This document shows, in pieces, positions 1 to 8,136 of a DNA stretch of 34,988 nucleotides; position 1 is the stretch's first letter, and every line of letters starts with the position of its first letter. The notes beneath the pieces are model-generated. The model was not told the origin of the DNA, did not search any database, and saw nothing but the letters and a program-made list of their open reading frames with translations. The stretch covers positions 1 through 34,988 of the forward strand of contig JADLAV010000032.1 in NCBI GenBank assembly GCA_020848075.1. Reading direction: 5' to 3'. A program made the position numbers and the translations under genes. Source of the stretch: Burkholderiales bacterium (GTDB lineage: Bacteria; Pseudomonadota; Gammaproteobacteria; Burkholderiales; SG8-39).

Positions 1-124
1 CACCGTACTTCTTCGACAAAATGTGCGTCATCGCCGCCGTCAGCGTCGTCTTCCCGTGATCCACGTGACCAATCGTCCCCACATTCACGTGCGGCTTCGT
101 GCGCTCAAATTTCGCTTTTGCCAT
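1..124 (-). CDS. tuf: Elongation factor Tu, N-terminal part (cut by window edge)
   Basis: This is the start of a minus-strand gene running off the left edge; 41 codons are visible. The translation begins [19 protein letters not shown] and continues into the P-loop motif [10 protein letters not shown], the G1 nucleotide-binding motif of EF-Tu, which delivers aminoacyl-tRNA to the ribosome as a GTP complex. The ATG at 124 is preceded by an AGGGA Shine-Dalgarno-like stretch. It is the last visible gene of a unit that begins with tRNA-Tyr, tRNA-Gly and tRNA-Thr. This is the arrangement known for the tufB locus of many proteobacteria, so it is probably the tRNA-linked tuf copy, co-transcribed from the promoter at 580-608. 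The truncation is only the window boundary. Confidence 0.97.
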   Translation of the reverse strand, partial: MAKAKFERTKPHVNVGTIGHVDHGKTTLTAAMTHILSKKYG

Positions 125-185
125 GGCGTGTCGATCCCTGTTTTGCTCAAGCCCTCAAAGTAGCGTCCTCGATGCCGCAGTTTCT

Positions 186-260
<75 letters not shown>

Positions 261-277
261 GGATGATCCGTCCGGTA

Positions 278-351
278 TGGAGCGGGTGAAGGGAATCGAA
301 CCCTCGTCATAAGCTTGGAAGGCTTCTGCTCTACCATTGAGCTACACCCGC
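278..351 (-). tRNA. tRNA-Gly (anticodon UCC)
   Basis: The minus-strand cloverleaf has acceptor GCGGGTG/CACCCGC, D arm GCTC/GAGC, anticodon loop CTTCCAA with anticodon TCC (glycine GGA/GGG), a T arm containing GGTTCGATTCC, discriminator U and an encoded CCA (278-280). It is the middle tRNA of the tuf-linked cluster. Confidence 0.97.
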
Positions 352-479
352 GCGATGTCGCCGCCCTTCCTCGCCAGCCTGCTGCCTGCCTGCTGATCTA
401 CGGGCCACCCCGCCCGCCGCCTGCCTTCGGCCTCCACCCTCCTGCGCCACCTGCTTCCGGCTCCACCGCCGAGATGCAG

Positions 480-564
<85 letters not shown>

Positions 565-579
565 CCAGCGAAACGCGAA

Positions 580-608
580 ATTGTGCTTCCTTTTCAGGCT
601 AGTGTCAA
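580..608 (-). promoter_or_regulatory. Sigma-70 promoter of the tRNA-tuf unit
   Basis: Read on the minus strand, a perfect -35 TTGACA (603-608) is followed by exactly 17 bp and a -10 CACAAT (580-585). The predicted start is near 572, just before tRNA-Tyr. A consensus -35 with a leader of only a few bases is what a strong stable-RNA promoter looks like. Experimental mapping of the 5' end would confirm it. Confidence 0.75.
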
Positions 609-915
609 ACTGCCGTCAGGCCGCACGCTGGTGTAGTTTAGTGTGCTGCGCCGCAGCATCGCTGAGCGTCCTGACCGTCATCGTCCTCCCCGCGCCAAGT
701 GTCCGTCAGTCTTGGTCTATCTGCATTTCCAGTGCAACCGCCGCGAGCGGCGGCTCTGAGCCGAGACGGCGGGCGCGCAAGAGCGGCCGGGTAGAATGAC
801 GGCACTGGAGCAACGACAGCCGCCCGCGCGGGACACGATCCCGCCGAGGGCGCGCGGTTCCGCCGCACCCGTCCGACGCGGGGGACGATCGGGGCCACAG
901 AATCGAGGAGACAGC
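609..915. other. Intergenic region between tRNA-tuf unit and the IPFOR gene
   Basis: About 300 bp without a supported gene. It separates the minus-strand tRNA promoter from the plus-strand oxidoreductase gene. Visible structures are a short hairpin CCGCCG-CGAG-CGGCGG (738-753), an adjoining palindrome at 751-763, and a TAGAAT hexamer at 792-797 that could be a -10 box for the downstream gene, though I see no good -35 at 16-18 bp. The open frame extending upstream of 916 is probably an untranslated leader. Confidence 0.5.
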
Positions 916-3900
916 ATGTCGGCTGTTATCGACCCCAACCGCACGCGCCCGCGACTCGCGGACGTGACGCTCGATGACAAGTACCAGCTCGACCGCGGGC
1001 GGGTCTACCTGACGGGCATCCAGGCGCTCGTCCGCCTCGCCATCCTCCAGCGCGAGCGCGATGCACGCGCCGGGCTGAACACCGCGGGCTTCGTGTCGGG
1101 CTACCGCGGCTCGCCCCTTGGCGGGCTCGACCAAGCGCTCGCGGCGGCACGCAAGCACCTCGAGCGGCACCACGTCGTGTTCCGGCCCGGCGTGAACGAG
1201 GACCTCGCCGCCACCGCGCTCTGGGGCACGCAGCAGGTCAACCTCTTCGACGGCGCCAAGTACGACGGCGTCTTCGGCATGTGGTACGGCAAGGGGCCCG
1301 GGGTGGATCGCTGCGGCGACGTGTTCCGCCACGCGAATGCCGCCGGCACCTCGCCGCACGGCGGGGTGCTCGCGCTCGCCGGCGACGATCACGCGGCCAA
1401 ATCGTCCACGCTGCCGCATCAGACCGATCACGTGTTCAAGGCGGTGATGATGCCGCTGCTGTATCCGGCGTCGGTGCAGGACTACCTCGACCTCGGCCTG
1501 CACGGGTTCGCGATGTCGCGCTATTCGGGCTGCTGGGTCGGCTTCAAGTGCGTGACCGACGTCGTCGAGAGTTCGGCATCGGTGTCGCTCGACTCCGACC
1601 GGGTCCAGGTGCGACTGCCGAGCGACGTCGTGCTGCCGCGCGACGGTCTGAACATCCGCTGGCCCGATCCTTTCCTCGCGCAGGAGGAACGGCTCCTGCA
1701 CCACAAGCTCTACGCGGCGCTCGCCTACTGCCGCGCGAATGCGCTGAATCGGGTGGTGATCGACAGCCCGCGGCCGCGGCTCGGGATCGTGGCGGCCGGC
1801 AAGGCCTACATGGACGTGCGACAGGCGCTGGACGATCTTGGTATCGACGAGCGCGTCGCCGCCGACATCGGCATTCGGCTCTACAAGTGCGGCATGATCT
1901 GGCCGCTCGAGTCCGAGGGCGTGCGTCGCTTCGCGCAGGGGCTGGAGGAGATCCTGGTCGTCGAGGAGAAGCGTCAGTTCCTCGAGTACCAGCTGAAGGA
2001 GGAGCTGTACACCTTCCGCGACGAGGTGCGTCCGCGCGTCGTCGGGAAGTTCGACGAGAAGGGCGAATGGGCGCTGCCGCACGGCGAGTGGCTGCTGCCG
2101 GCCGCCTCCGAGCTCTCGCCCGCGGTGATCGCCCGGGCGATCGCCTCGCGCATCGCGCGCTTCTACACCTCCGACCGGATCAAGGCGCGCCTCGCGTTCC
2201 TCGAGGCGAAGGAGAAGGCGCTCGCAAGACCGCGCGTGACGACGCAGCGCATCCCGTATTTCTGCTCGGGCTGCCCGCACAACACCTCGACCCGCGTGCC
2301 CGAGGGCAGCCGCGCCACAGCCGGGATCGGGTGCCACTTCATGGCGGTCTGGATGGACCGCAACACCGCCACGTTCAGTCACATGGGCGGCGAGGGTGCG
2401 GCTTGGATCGGCCAGGCGCCGTTTACCGAGACGCGGCACATCTTCGCCAATCTCGGAGACGGCACCTACTACCACTCGGGGCTCCTCGCGATCCGCGCGG
2501 CAGCGGCGGCGAGCGTGCCGATCACCTACAAGATCCTCTACAACGACGCGGTGGCCATGACCGGCGGGCAGAAGGTCGACGGCCCGCTCACCGTTCCCGA
2601 CATCGTGCGGCAGGTGGCGGCCGAAGGCGTCGGCAAGATCGTGGTGGTGACCGACCAGCCCGAAAAGTATCGCGGCGCGGCGCTCGCGCCCGGCGTACCC
2701 GTGCACCAGCGCGACGAGCTCGACCGCATCCAGCGCGAGCTGCGGGAGTACCCCGGCGTCTCGGTGCTCGTCTACGACCAGACCTGCGCGGCCGAGAAGC
2801 GCCGGCGCCGCAAGCGGGGCACGTTTCCCGATCCGGCCCTGCGGACGTTCATCAACGAGCTCGTGTGCGAGGGCTGTGGCGACTGCAGCGTGAAGTCGAA
2901 CTGCGTTGCCGTGGAGCCGCTGGAGACCGAGTTCGGGCGCAAGCGCGTCATCAACCAGTCGGCCTGCAACAAGGACTTCTCCTGCGAGAAAGGTCTGTGC
3001 CCGTCGTTCGTCACGATCGTGGGCGGGCGCCCGCGCCGCGGCAGGGCTCTCGCGAGCGGGGCGGACGACTGGCCGGCGCTCTCGGAGCCGCTCGTACCGG
3101 CGACCGACCGACCTTACGGCGTGCTCGTCACGGGCGTGGGCGGCACCGGCGTGGTCACCATCGGCGCGCTGCTCGGCATGGCGGCGCACCTCGAGGGCAA
3201 GGGCGTGACGGTGCTCGACATGACCGGGCTCGCGCAGAAGAACGGTGCCGTGATGTCGCACGTGCGCTTCGGCAATCGCCCCGAGGACATCCATGCGGTG
3301 CGCATCGCGGCGGGCGAGGCGGATCTCGTGCTGGGTTGCGACATGGTCGTCGCCGCCAGCCCGGAAGCGCTCGCGAAGATGCAGGCCGGCCGGACGCGGC
3401 TCGTGATCAACAGTGCGGCGGCGCCTACCGCCGAGTTCACGCGCAATCCCGATTGGGCGTTTCCGGCGGGCGACCTGCAGGCCGAGCTGACCGCGGCGGT
3501 CGGCGCCGGCAGCGCTGATTTCGTCGACGGCGCCCGCCTTGCCGTCGCGCTGATGGGGGACGCGATCGCCGCCAACCTCTTCATGCTGGGCTATGCATGG
3601 CAGAAGGGCCTGATCCCGGTGTCGTCGGCGGCGATCGAGCGGGCGATCGAGCTGAACGGCGTGGCGGTCGCGACGAACCGCACATCGTTCCTCTGGGGAA
3701 GACGCGCGGCGCACGACCTCGCGGCGGTCGCAAAGGTGGCCACGCCGGCCGATGTCGTGCCCATGTCGCAACGCCTCTCGCGCAGCCTGGACGAATTGAT
3801 CGCGCGCCGCGTGGAGTTCCTGGCGGACTACCAGGATGCGGCCTACGCCGATCGCTACCGCAAGCTGGTCGATCGCGTGCGCCGGGTCGAGACCGATCGC

Positions 3901-4449
3901 ATTGGCGGCACCAGGCTCGCGGAGGCCGTCGCGCGTTACTACTTCAAGCTCCTCGCCTACAAGGACGAGTACGAAGTCGCCCGGCTGTACACCCGGCCCG
4001 AGTTCACGCAGCGGCTCGACGCTGCGTTCGAGGGCGACTACAAGCTCCGCTTCCATCTCGCGCCGCCGCTCTTCGCCAAGCCCGATCCCGTCACCGGCGA
4101 GCCGCGCAAGCGCGCGTACGGATCGTGGATGATGAGCGCATTCAGGGTGCTCGCACGCCTCAAGGGACTGCGCGGCACCCCGCTCGACGTCTTCGGTCAC
4201 ACCGCCGAGCGCCGCCTGGAGCGAGCGCTCATCGCCGACTACGAGCAGACCGTCGAGACGCTCATCGCCAACCTGCACCGTGACACCCACGGCACAGCGG
4301 TCGCGATCGCGAGCATTCCCGAGGAGATCCGGGGGTACGGCCCGATCAAGGCGCGTCACGTCGAGAAGGCGAAGGCCAGGGAGGCGGAGCTCCTTGCGCA
4401 GCTGCGTGCGACCGATGCGCCTGCTGCGCCGAAGCGGGCTGCCGCGTGA
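916..4449 (+). CDS. Indolepyruvate ferredoxin oxidoreductase, fused subunits
   Basis: A 1177-aa thiamine-diphosphate enzyme expected to decarboxylate aryl-pyruvates (indole-, phenyl-, hydroxyphenylpyruvate) oxidatively to aryl-acetyl-CoA, with electrons passing through Fe-S clusters. The N-terminal half is the alpha-type pyrimidine/PP module. Near residues 446-453 is YFCSGC, and residues 543-552 carry NDAVAMTGGQ, typical of the TPP-binding region. A cysteine cluster CEGCGDCSVKSNC at 651-663 fits an Fe-S site. From about residue 735 the gamma-like domain begins with the glycine-rich motif GVGGTG (740-745). Length and order match the fused single-chain family common in proteobacteria. I chose ATG 916 because GAGGAG precedes it by 5 nt; the frame is open further upstream but has no ribosome site. 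No ferredoxin gene is adjacent. The exact aryl-pyruvate substrate cannot be read from sequence. Confidence 0.93.
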   Translation: MSAVIDPNRTRPRLADVTLDDKYQLDRGRVYLTGIQALVRLAILQRERDARAGLNTAGFVSGYRGSPLGGLDQALAAARKHLERHHVVFRPGVNEDLAATALWGTQQVNLFDGAKYDGVFGMWYGKGPGVDRCGDVFRHANAAGTSPHGGVLALAGDDHAAKSSTLPHQTDHVFKAVMMPLLYPASVQDYLDLGLHGFAMSRYSGCWVGFKCVTDVVESSASVSLDSDRVQVRLPSDVVLPRDGLNIRWPDPFLAQEERLLHHKLYAALAYCRANALNRVVIDSPRPRLGIVAAGKAYMDVRQALDDLGIDERVAADIGIRLYKCGMIWPLESEGVRRFAQGLEEILVVEEKRQFLEYQLKEELYTFRDEVRPRVVGKFDEKGEWALPHGEWLLPAASELSPAVIARAIASRIARFYTSDRIKARLAFLEAKEKALARPRVTTQRIPYFCSGCPHNTSTRVPEGSRATAGIGCHFMAVWMDRNTATFSHMGGEGAAWIGQAPFTETRHIFANLGDGTYYHSGLLAIRAAAAASVPITYKILYNDAVAMTGGQKVDGPLTVPDIVRQVAAEGVGKIVVVTDQPEKYRGAALAPGVPVHQRDELDRIQRELREYPGVSVLVYDQTCAAEKRRRRKRGTFPDPALRTFINELVCEGCGDCSVKSNCVAVEPLETEFGRKRVINQSACNKDFSCEKGLCPSFVTIVGGRPRRGRALASGADDWPALSEPLVPATDRPYGVLVTGVGGTGVVTIGALLGMAAHLEGKGVTVLDMTGLAQKNGAVMSHVRFGNRPEDIHAVRIAAGEADLVLGCDMVVAASPEALAKMQAGRTRLVINSAAAPTAEFTRNPDWAFPAGDLQAELTAAVGAGSADFVDGARLAVALMGDAIAANLFMLGYAWQKGLIPVSSAAIERAIELNGVAVATNRTSFLWGRRAAHDLAAVAKVATPADVVPMSQRLSRSLDELIARRVEFLADYQDAAYADRYRKLVDRVRRVETDRIGGTRLAEAVARYYFKLLAYKDEYEVARLYTRPEFTQRLDAAFEGDYKLRFHLAPPLFAKPDPVTGEPRKRAYGSWMMSAFRVLARLKGLRGTPLDVFGHTAERRLERALIADYEQTVETLIANLHRDTHGTAVAIASIPEEIRGYGPIKARHVEKAKAREAELLAQLRATDAPAAPKRAAA

Positions 4450-4503
4450 GCGCCGGCGGCACGTCCAGGATCCTGCGCAGCGGCGAATGAACAGGCAGCG
4501 AAG

Positions 4504-5262
4504 GTGAGCAGACGCGAAGGCGCTCGCCGGTCCGCCGCTCCGGCGAGCGAGTCGGCCCCCCAGCCCCGGCTCACGCGGCTCGACCTCGAGAACGACATCC
4601 TGCGGCGCGCGCTGGAGCAGGGACCGCTCGCCGCGCAAGTGCTGACGGAGCAGGCGCTGGAGGCCTCGATGCAGGCGGCGCTCGCCTCACCGCACCGGCA
4701 GCCGGACGTCTGGCTATTCGCCTACGGGTCGCTCGTCTGGAATCCGGTGCTCGATTTCGAGGATCGTTGCGTCGTCAGCGTCCACGGCTATCACCGGAGC
4801 TTCTGCCTGTGGTCGCGCGTGAACCGCGGCACGCCGGAGCGGCCTGGCCTGGTGCTCGGCCTCGACCGCGGAGGCCGCTGCACGGGCGTTGCCTATCGCA
4901 TACCGCAGGCGCTGGCAGAGGGTGAGCTCCGCCTGCTCTGGCGCCGTGAAATGCTGCTCGGCTCCTACTTCCCGCGCTGGGTCCACGTGACGCGTGGCAG
5001 CGACAGCTTCCGGGCGCTCGCGTTCGTGGTGGACCGGGCAAGCTCAGGCTACGCCGGACGTCTGCCGACCGAACGCGTGGTGGCGATCCTGCGCCGCGCG
5101 CAAGGCCGGCTTGGCAGCGGCGTGGACTATCTTCGCCTCACGGTGGACGGTCTTGCCGCGCACGGGATCCGCGACCCGCACCTCTTGCGGGTCGACGCGG
5201 CCATGCAGGGTGCGCTGGGCGATGTCGAGCCGCATACGAGCCGCGCCGACCTCCAGCCCTAG
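4504..5262 (+). CDS. ChaC-like gamma-glutamylcyclotransferase
   Basis: A 252-aa cytosolic protein of the ChaC family, which cleaves glutathione to 5-oxoproline and Cys-Gly. The substrate-binding loop YGSLVW is at residues 74-79, followed by the family region with GYHRSFCLWS and RGTPERPGLVLGL. The motif RREMLLGSY places a candidate catalytic glutamate at residue 149. Roughly the first 65 residues are a charged extension before the conserved core. The GTG start at 4504 has only a weak purine-rich site, but no better in-frame start precedes the core. It follows the oxidoreductase gene by 54 bp on the same strand and could be co-transcribed, with no obvious metabolic link. Family assignment is firm; glutathione as substrate is inferred from the family. 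Confidence 0.88.
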   Translation: MSRREGARRSAAPASESAPQPRLTRLDLENDILRRALEQGPLAAQVLTEQALEASMQAALASPHRQPDVWLFAYGSLVWNPVLDFEDRCVVSVHGYHRSFCLWSRVNRGTPERPGLVLGLDRGGRCTGVAYRIPQALAEGELRLLWRREMLLGSYFPRWVHVTRGSDSFRALAFVVDRASSGYAGRLPTERVVAILRRAQGRLGSGVDYLRLTVDGLAAHGIRDPHLLRVDAAMQGALGDVEPHTSRADLQP

Positions 5263-5275
5263 CATGTGGATGCAA

Positions 5276-5390
5276 CAGAGGCCACACCCACGCTTGAATC
5301 CCCAATTCCAGTGATGCAAAACGCCAATTCCCCTCGCAATAACGGCTGTCTCAAGGTTTTGCGCACATGAATACCCGCGTTTTGCATCAC
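5276..5390 (-). repeat. MITE/REP-like repeat element, copy 1 (inverted)
   Basis: An 80-bp core (5311-5390) is bounded by perfect 14-bp terminal inverted repeats, GTGATGCAAAACGC and GCGTTTTGCATCAC. On the minus strand it aligns without gaps to the plus-strand copy at 6369-6448 (about 66 of 80 bases identical by hand count). Similarity continues about 30 bp past the inner end of the core through TGGAATTGGGGA. No transposase is present. It sits between the ChaC gene and the EamA gene, ending 18 bp before the latter's start. Confidence 0.75.
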
Positions 5391-5407
5391 ACTGCCAGCC
5401 GCGGGGC

Positions 5408-6307
5408 ATGACGACGTCCGCCTCGATTCGCGCATGTCACACGGTCGGCATCGCAACCATGGTGCTGTGCACGCTGCTCTGGAGCATCGCGGGGCTGCTC
5501 GCGCGCGAGGCGTCGGTCGCGAACGGCTGGGAGGTGACCTTCTGGCGCTCCACCGTCCTCGCAGCGTTCATCGCTGCAGTGATGCTCACACGCCACCGCG
5601 CAAGAGCGCTCGGCCGCGTGATGGCAATGGGCTGGCCAGGGCTCGTGTCCGGGGTGGCCTGGGCGGTCATGTTTACCTGCTTCATGCTCGCGCTCACGCG
5701 GACGACGGTGGCAAACACGCTCTTCATCATGGCCATCCTGCCGTTTTGTGCCGCGATCGCGGGCCGGCTGTTCCTGCGCGAGCGCGTGCCGCCGCGCACG
5801 TGGCTCGCGATGGCGGCGGCCGCGGCCGGCGTCGGCCTCATGTTTCGCGACGCGCTCCTCACCGGCAACGCGGCGGGGAGCGTCATCGCGCTCGCGGTGC
5901 CGGTCGCCGCGGCGGCGAACTACGTCGCGGTGAAGCGCGGAGGCGGCCGGGTCGACTTCATCGCGGCGCTCGGCCTCGGCGGGCTCCTCTCGGCCCTCGT
6001 CGCCCTGCCGCTGGCCTATCCGCCGAGCGCCAGCGCCAAGGACCTCGCGTTGTTCGGCACCTTGGGCGTTCTCCAGCTCGGTATTCCGGGCATCCTCTAC
6101 GTGCTGATCGCGGTGCCGCGCCTCTCGGCGGCCGAGGTTGGGCTGCTTTCCCTGCTCGAGGTGATCTTCGGACCGCTCTGGGTCTGGCTGTCCCGGGGCG
6201 AGGGGCCGGGCGCGCTCGCGCTCGCCGGCGGCGCGATCGTGGTCGCCGCTCTCGCGGCGAACGAGACCATCGGCCTCGCGCTCGAGCGCCGCACGGCCCA
6301 GCGTTAG
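5408..6307 (+). CDS. EamA/DMT-family transporter
   Basis: A 299-aa inner-membrane protein of the drug/metabolite transporter superfamily, in two EamA-type halves. The protein is strongly hydrophobic, with about ten predicted membrane segments: first GIATMVLCTLLWSIAGLLAR, later segments such as ALGLGGLLSALVALPLAY and LALAGGAIVVAALAAN near the C-terminus. The N-terminal half carries the conserved SNGWEVTFWRS-like stretch between helices 1 and 2. Substrates of this family (amino acids, nucleotides, metabolites, usually exported) cannot be predicted from the sequence. ATG 5408 is the only sensible start, but its ribosome site is poor. The gene stands alone and is flanked on both sides by inverted copies of the same repeat, which is unusual for this otherwise ordinary region. 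Confidence 0.88.
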   Translation: MTTSASIRACHTVGIATMVLCTLLWSIAGLLAREASVANGWEVTFWRSTVLAAFIAAVMLTRHRARALGRVMAMGWPGLVSGVAWAVMFTCFMLALTRTTVANTLFIMAILPFCAAIAGRLFLRERVPPRTWLAMAAAAAGVGLMFRDALLTGNAAGSVIALAVPVAAAANYVAVKRGGGRVDFIAALGLGGLLSALVALPLAYPPSASAKDLALFGTLGVLQLGIPGILYVLIAVPRLSAAEVGLLSLLEVIFGPLWVWLSRGEGPGALALAGGAIVVAALAANETIGLALERRTAQR

Positions 6308-6368
6308 GTCCGGCAGGCCGCCGCGCGTTGGCCGGCCGCCACGACATGGGCTTCCGCGCAATCCTGAT

Positions 6369-6484
6369 GTGATGCAAAACGCGGAAATTCGCGTGCGCAA
6401 AATCCTGAGACTGCCGTTGCTTCGAGGAGAGTTGGCGTCTCGCATCACTGGAATTGGGGAGTCAAAAGGGGTGTGGCCCCTTTT
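6369..6484 (+). repeat. MITE/REP-like repeat element, copy 2
   Basis: The core at 6369-6448 has the same 80-bp length as copy 1. Its left terminal repeat is the identical 14-mer GTGATGCAAAACGC; the right one, GCGTCTCGCATCAC, differs from a perfect complement at two positions. Homology with copy 1 runs on through TGGAATTGGGGA into the hairpin at 6462-6486. The copy lies downstream of the EamA gene and points away from it. Short open frames across both copies translate alike, but only because the DNA is repeated. Confidence 0.75.
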
Positions 6485-6486
6485 GA
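6462..6486 (+). terminator. Hairpin at the end of repeat copy 2, possible terminator
   Basis: A perfect 10-bp stem, TCAAAAGGGG/CCCCTTTTGA, closes a 5-nt loop TGTGG, and pairing continues for two more base pairs beyond one mismatch. It lies about 155 bp after the EamA stop and 80 bp before hmgA. The run of four T is inside the stem rather than following it, so its strength as an intrinsic terminator is uncertain; it could act in either direction. Confidence 0.45.
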
Positions 6487-6564
6487 ATCTGCCTGCTAGG
6501 CTTGGCGCTCGCACGGCCGGGTCACACCTGCGGGCTTGGCTCCGGCGCACAAGGAGACCGCATC

Positions 6565-7929
6565 ATGACAACGAAGACCGGAACGAAGGCGTCGGCCACG
6601 AAGGCGTCGGCCCCCCCGCGCAGCGCGCGCGGTCCGGCGCTCGCCTACATGGCCGGTTTCGGCAATCATTTCGCGAGCGAAACCTTGCCCGGTGCGTTGC
6701 CGCAGGGCCAGAACTCGCCGCAACGCTGCCCATACGGCCTGTATGCGGAGCAGCTTTCCGGCACGGCCTTCACGGCGCCGCGCGCCGCAAACCGCCGCAC
6801 CTGGACGTACCGCATTCGCCCCGGCGCGACGCACAAGCCGTTCCGCCGGCTGGCGCCCGGGCTTCTGTCGAGCAACTTCGCCGAGATCCCGGCAACCCCG
6901 AACCCGCTGCGCTGGAATCCGTTTCCGTTGCCGTCGAAGCCGACCGATTTCGTCGATGGCCTCGTCACGATGGCCGGAAACGGCAGCCCGGAGGCGCAGT
7001 CGGGCTGCGGCATCCACATGTACGCGACCAACCGTCCGATGACCGAGCGCTACTTCTACGACGCTGACGGCGAGCTTCTCATCGCGCCGCAGCACGGACG
7101 CCTGCGCATCGCCACCGAGCTCGGCGTGCTCGAGGCGGAGCCGTGCGAGATCGCGGTCGTGCCGCGCGGCGTGCGCTTCCGCGTCGAGCTTCCCGACGGG
7201 GAGGGCCGCGGCTACGTCTGCGAGAACTTCGGTAGCGCGTTCCGGTTGCCCGATCTCGGACCGATCGGAGCGAACGGCCTCGCCAATCCGCGCGACTTTC
7301 TCGCGCCAGTCGCCGCTTACGAGGACCGCGAGGGCCCATGCGAGCTCATTGCGAAGTTCATGGGGGACCTGTGGGCGGCCGAGATGGACCACTCGCCGCT
7401 CGACGTGGTGGCCTGGCACGGCAATCACGTTCCATACAAGTACGATCTACGGCTCTTCAACGCCATCGGCTCGATCAGTTACGACCACCCCGACCCGTCG
7501 ATCTTCCTCGTCTTGCAGTCGGTGAGCGACTCACCCGGCGTGGACAACATCGACTTCGTGATCTTCCCGCCCCGCTGGCTGGTGATGCAACACACGTTTC
7601 GCCCTCCCTGGTATCACCGGAACATTGCAAGCGAGTTCATGGGCCTCATCCACGGCGCCTACGACGCCAAGGCGGAAGGCTTCCTGCCCGGCGGTGCGAG
7701 CCTGCACAACTGCATGACCGCCCACGGGCCCGATGCCGAGACTTTCGACAAAGCCTCCCGTGCCGATCTCGCGCAGCCGGACATCATCCGGGACACGATG
7801 GCCTTCATGTTCGAGACGCGCCTCGCGATCCGGCCGACGCGCTACGCGCTGGAGGCGGCCGAGCTGCAGCCCGACTACCACCGCTGCTGGCAGGGACTGA
7901 ATAGGCACTTCGATCCGGATAGACCGTGA
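6565..7929 (+). CDS. hmgA: Homogentisate 1,2-dioxygenase
   Basis: A 454-aa non-haem Fe(II) ring-cleaving dioxygenase that opens homogentisate to maleylacetoacetate in tyrosine/phenylalanine breakdown. The conserved core begins at [12 protein letters not shown], and [19 protein letters not shown] and [13 protein letters not shown] are characteristic. The likely iron ligands are His351, Glu357 and His387 (motifs [12 protein letters not shown] and TAHGPD), matching the spacing of 6 and 36 residues known for the human enzyme's His335/Glu341/His371. ATG 6565 is preceded by AAGGAG at a good distance. The first 25 residues are a low-complexity extension encoded partly by a 15-bp tandem duplication. 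fahA follows 207 bp downstream, giving the first and last enzymes of the lower pathway; the maleylacetoacetate isomerase is not in the window. Confidence 0.97.
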   Translation: MTTKTGTKASATKASAPPRSARGPALAYMAGFGNHFASETLPGALPQGQNSPQRCPYGLYAEQLSGTAFTAPRAANRRTWTYRIRPGATHKPFRRLAPGLLSSNFAEIPATPNPLRWNPFPLPSKPTDFVDGLVTMAGNGSPEAQSGCGIHMYATNRPMTERYFYDADGELLIAPQHGRLRIATELGVLEAEPCEIAVVPRGVRFRVELPDGEGRGYVCENFGSAFRLPDLGPIGANGLANPRDFLAPVAAYEDREGPCELIAKFMGDLWAAEMDHSPLDVVAWHGNHVPYKYDLRLFNAIGSISYDHPDPSIFLVLQSVSDSPGVDNIDFVIFPPRWLVMQHTFRPPWYHRNIASEFMGLIHGAYDAKAEGFLPGGASLHNCMTAHGPDAETFDKASRADLAQPDIIRDTMAFMFETRLAIRPTRYALEAAELQPDYHRCWQGLNRHFDPDRP

Positions 7930-8136
7930 ACCCTCGCATCAAGAGAGGGAAAGGATCCGGAGGGAGACGAAAAGAACCGACGCCGAGAGCAGGCGGAATG
8001 TGCGTGGGTCGACCAGCCGCGAGGCGCGGGCCGAGGCCGCTCGACCCGCTGCTTGCTTCTTGGCGCCACTTTGCACCCGCTGCGCCCCGGCGGTGAAGTT
8101 CTTCCCGAGGATGGCGCGCCCCAACCGGGAGACACG

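Noticed and set aside
644-658. 15-bp palindrome TGCTGCG-C-CGCAGCA as a terminator
   Set aside because: It has a one-base centre, no T tract in either direction, and lies upstream rather than downstream of both adjacent transcription units.
706-4638. Very long open frame (1310 codons) on the minus strand opposite the IPFOR gene
   Set aside because: It is the complement of a clearly conserved enzyme; the translation is Arg/His/Glu-rich with no family motif, as expected for antisense frames in GC-rich DNA.
5259-5456. Small open frames in the two repeat copies with similar translations (MQNA.I.VRK.LR.PLLRGELA)
   Set aside because: The similarity is explained by the repeated DNA; there is no ribosome site and the frame runs past the element into unrelated sequence. 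Substitutions are not concentrated at third positions.
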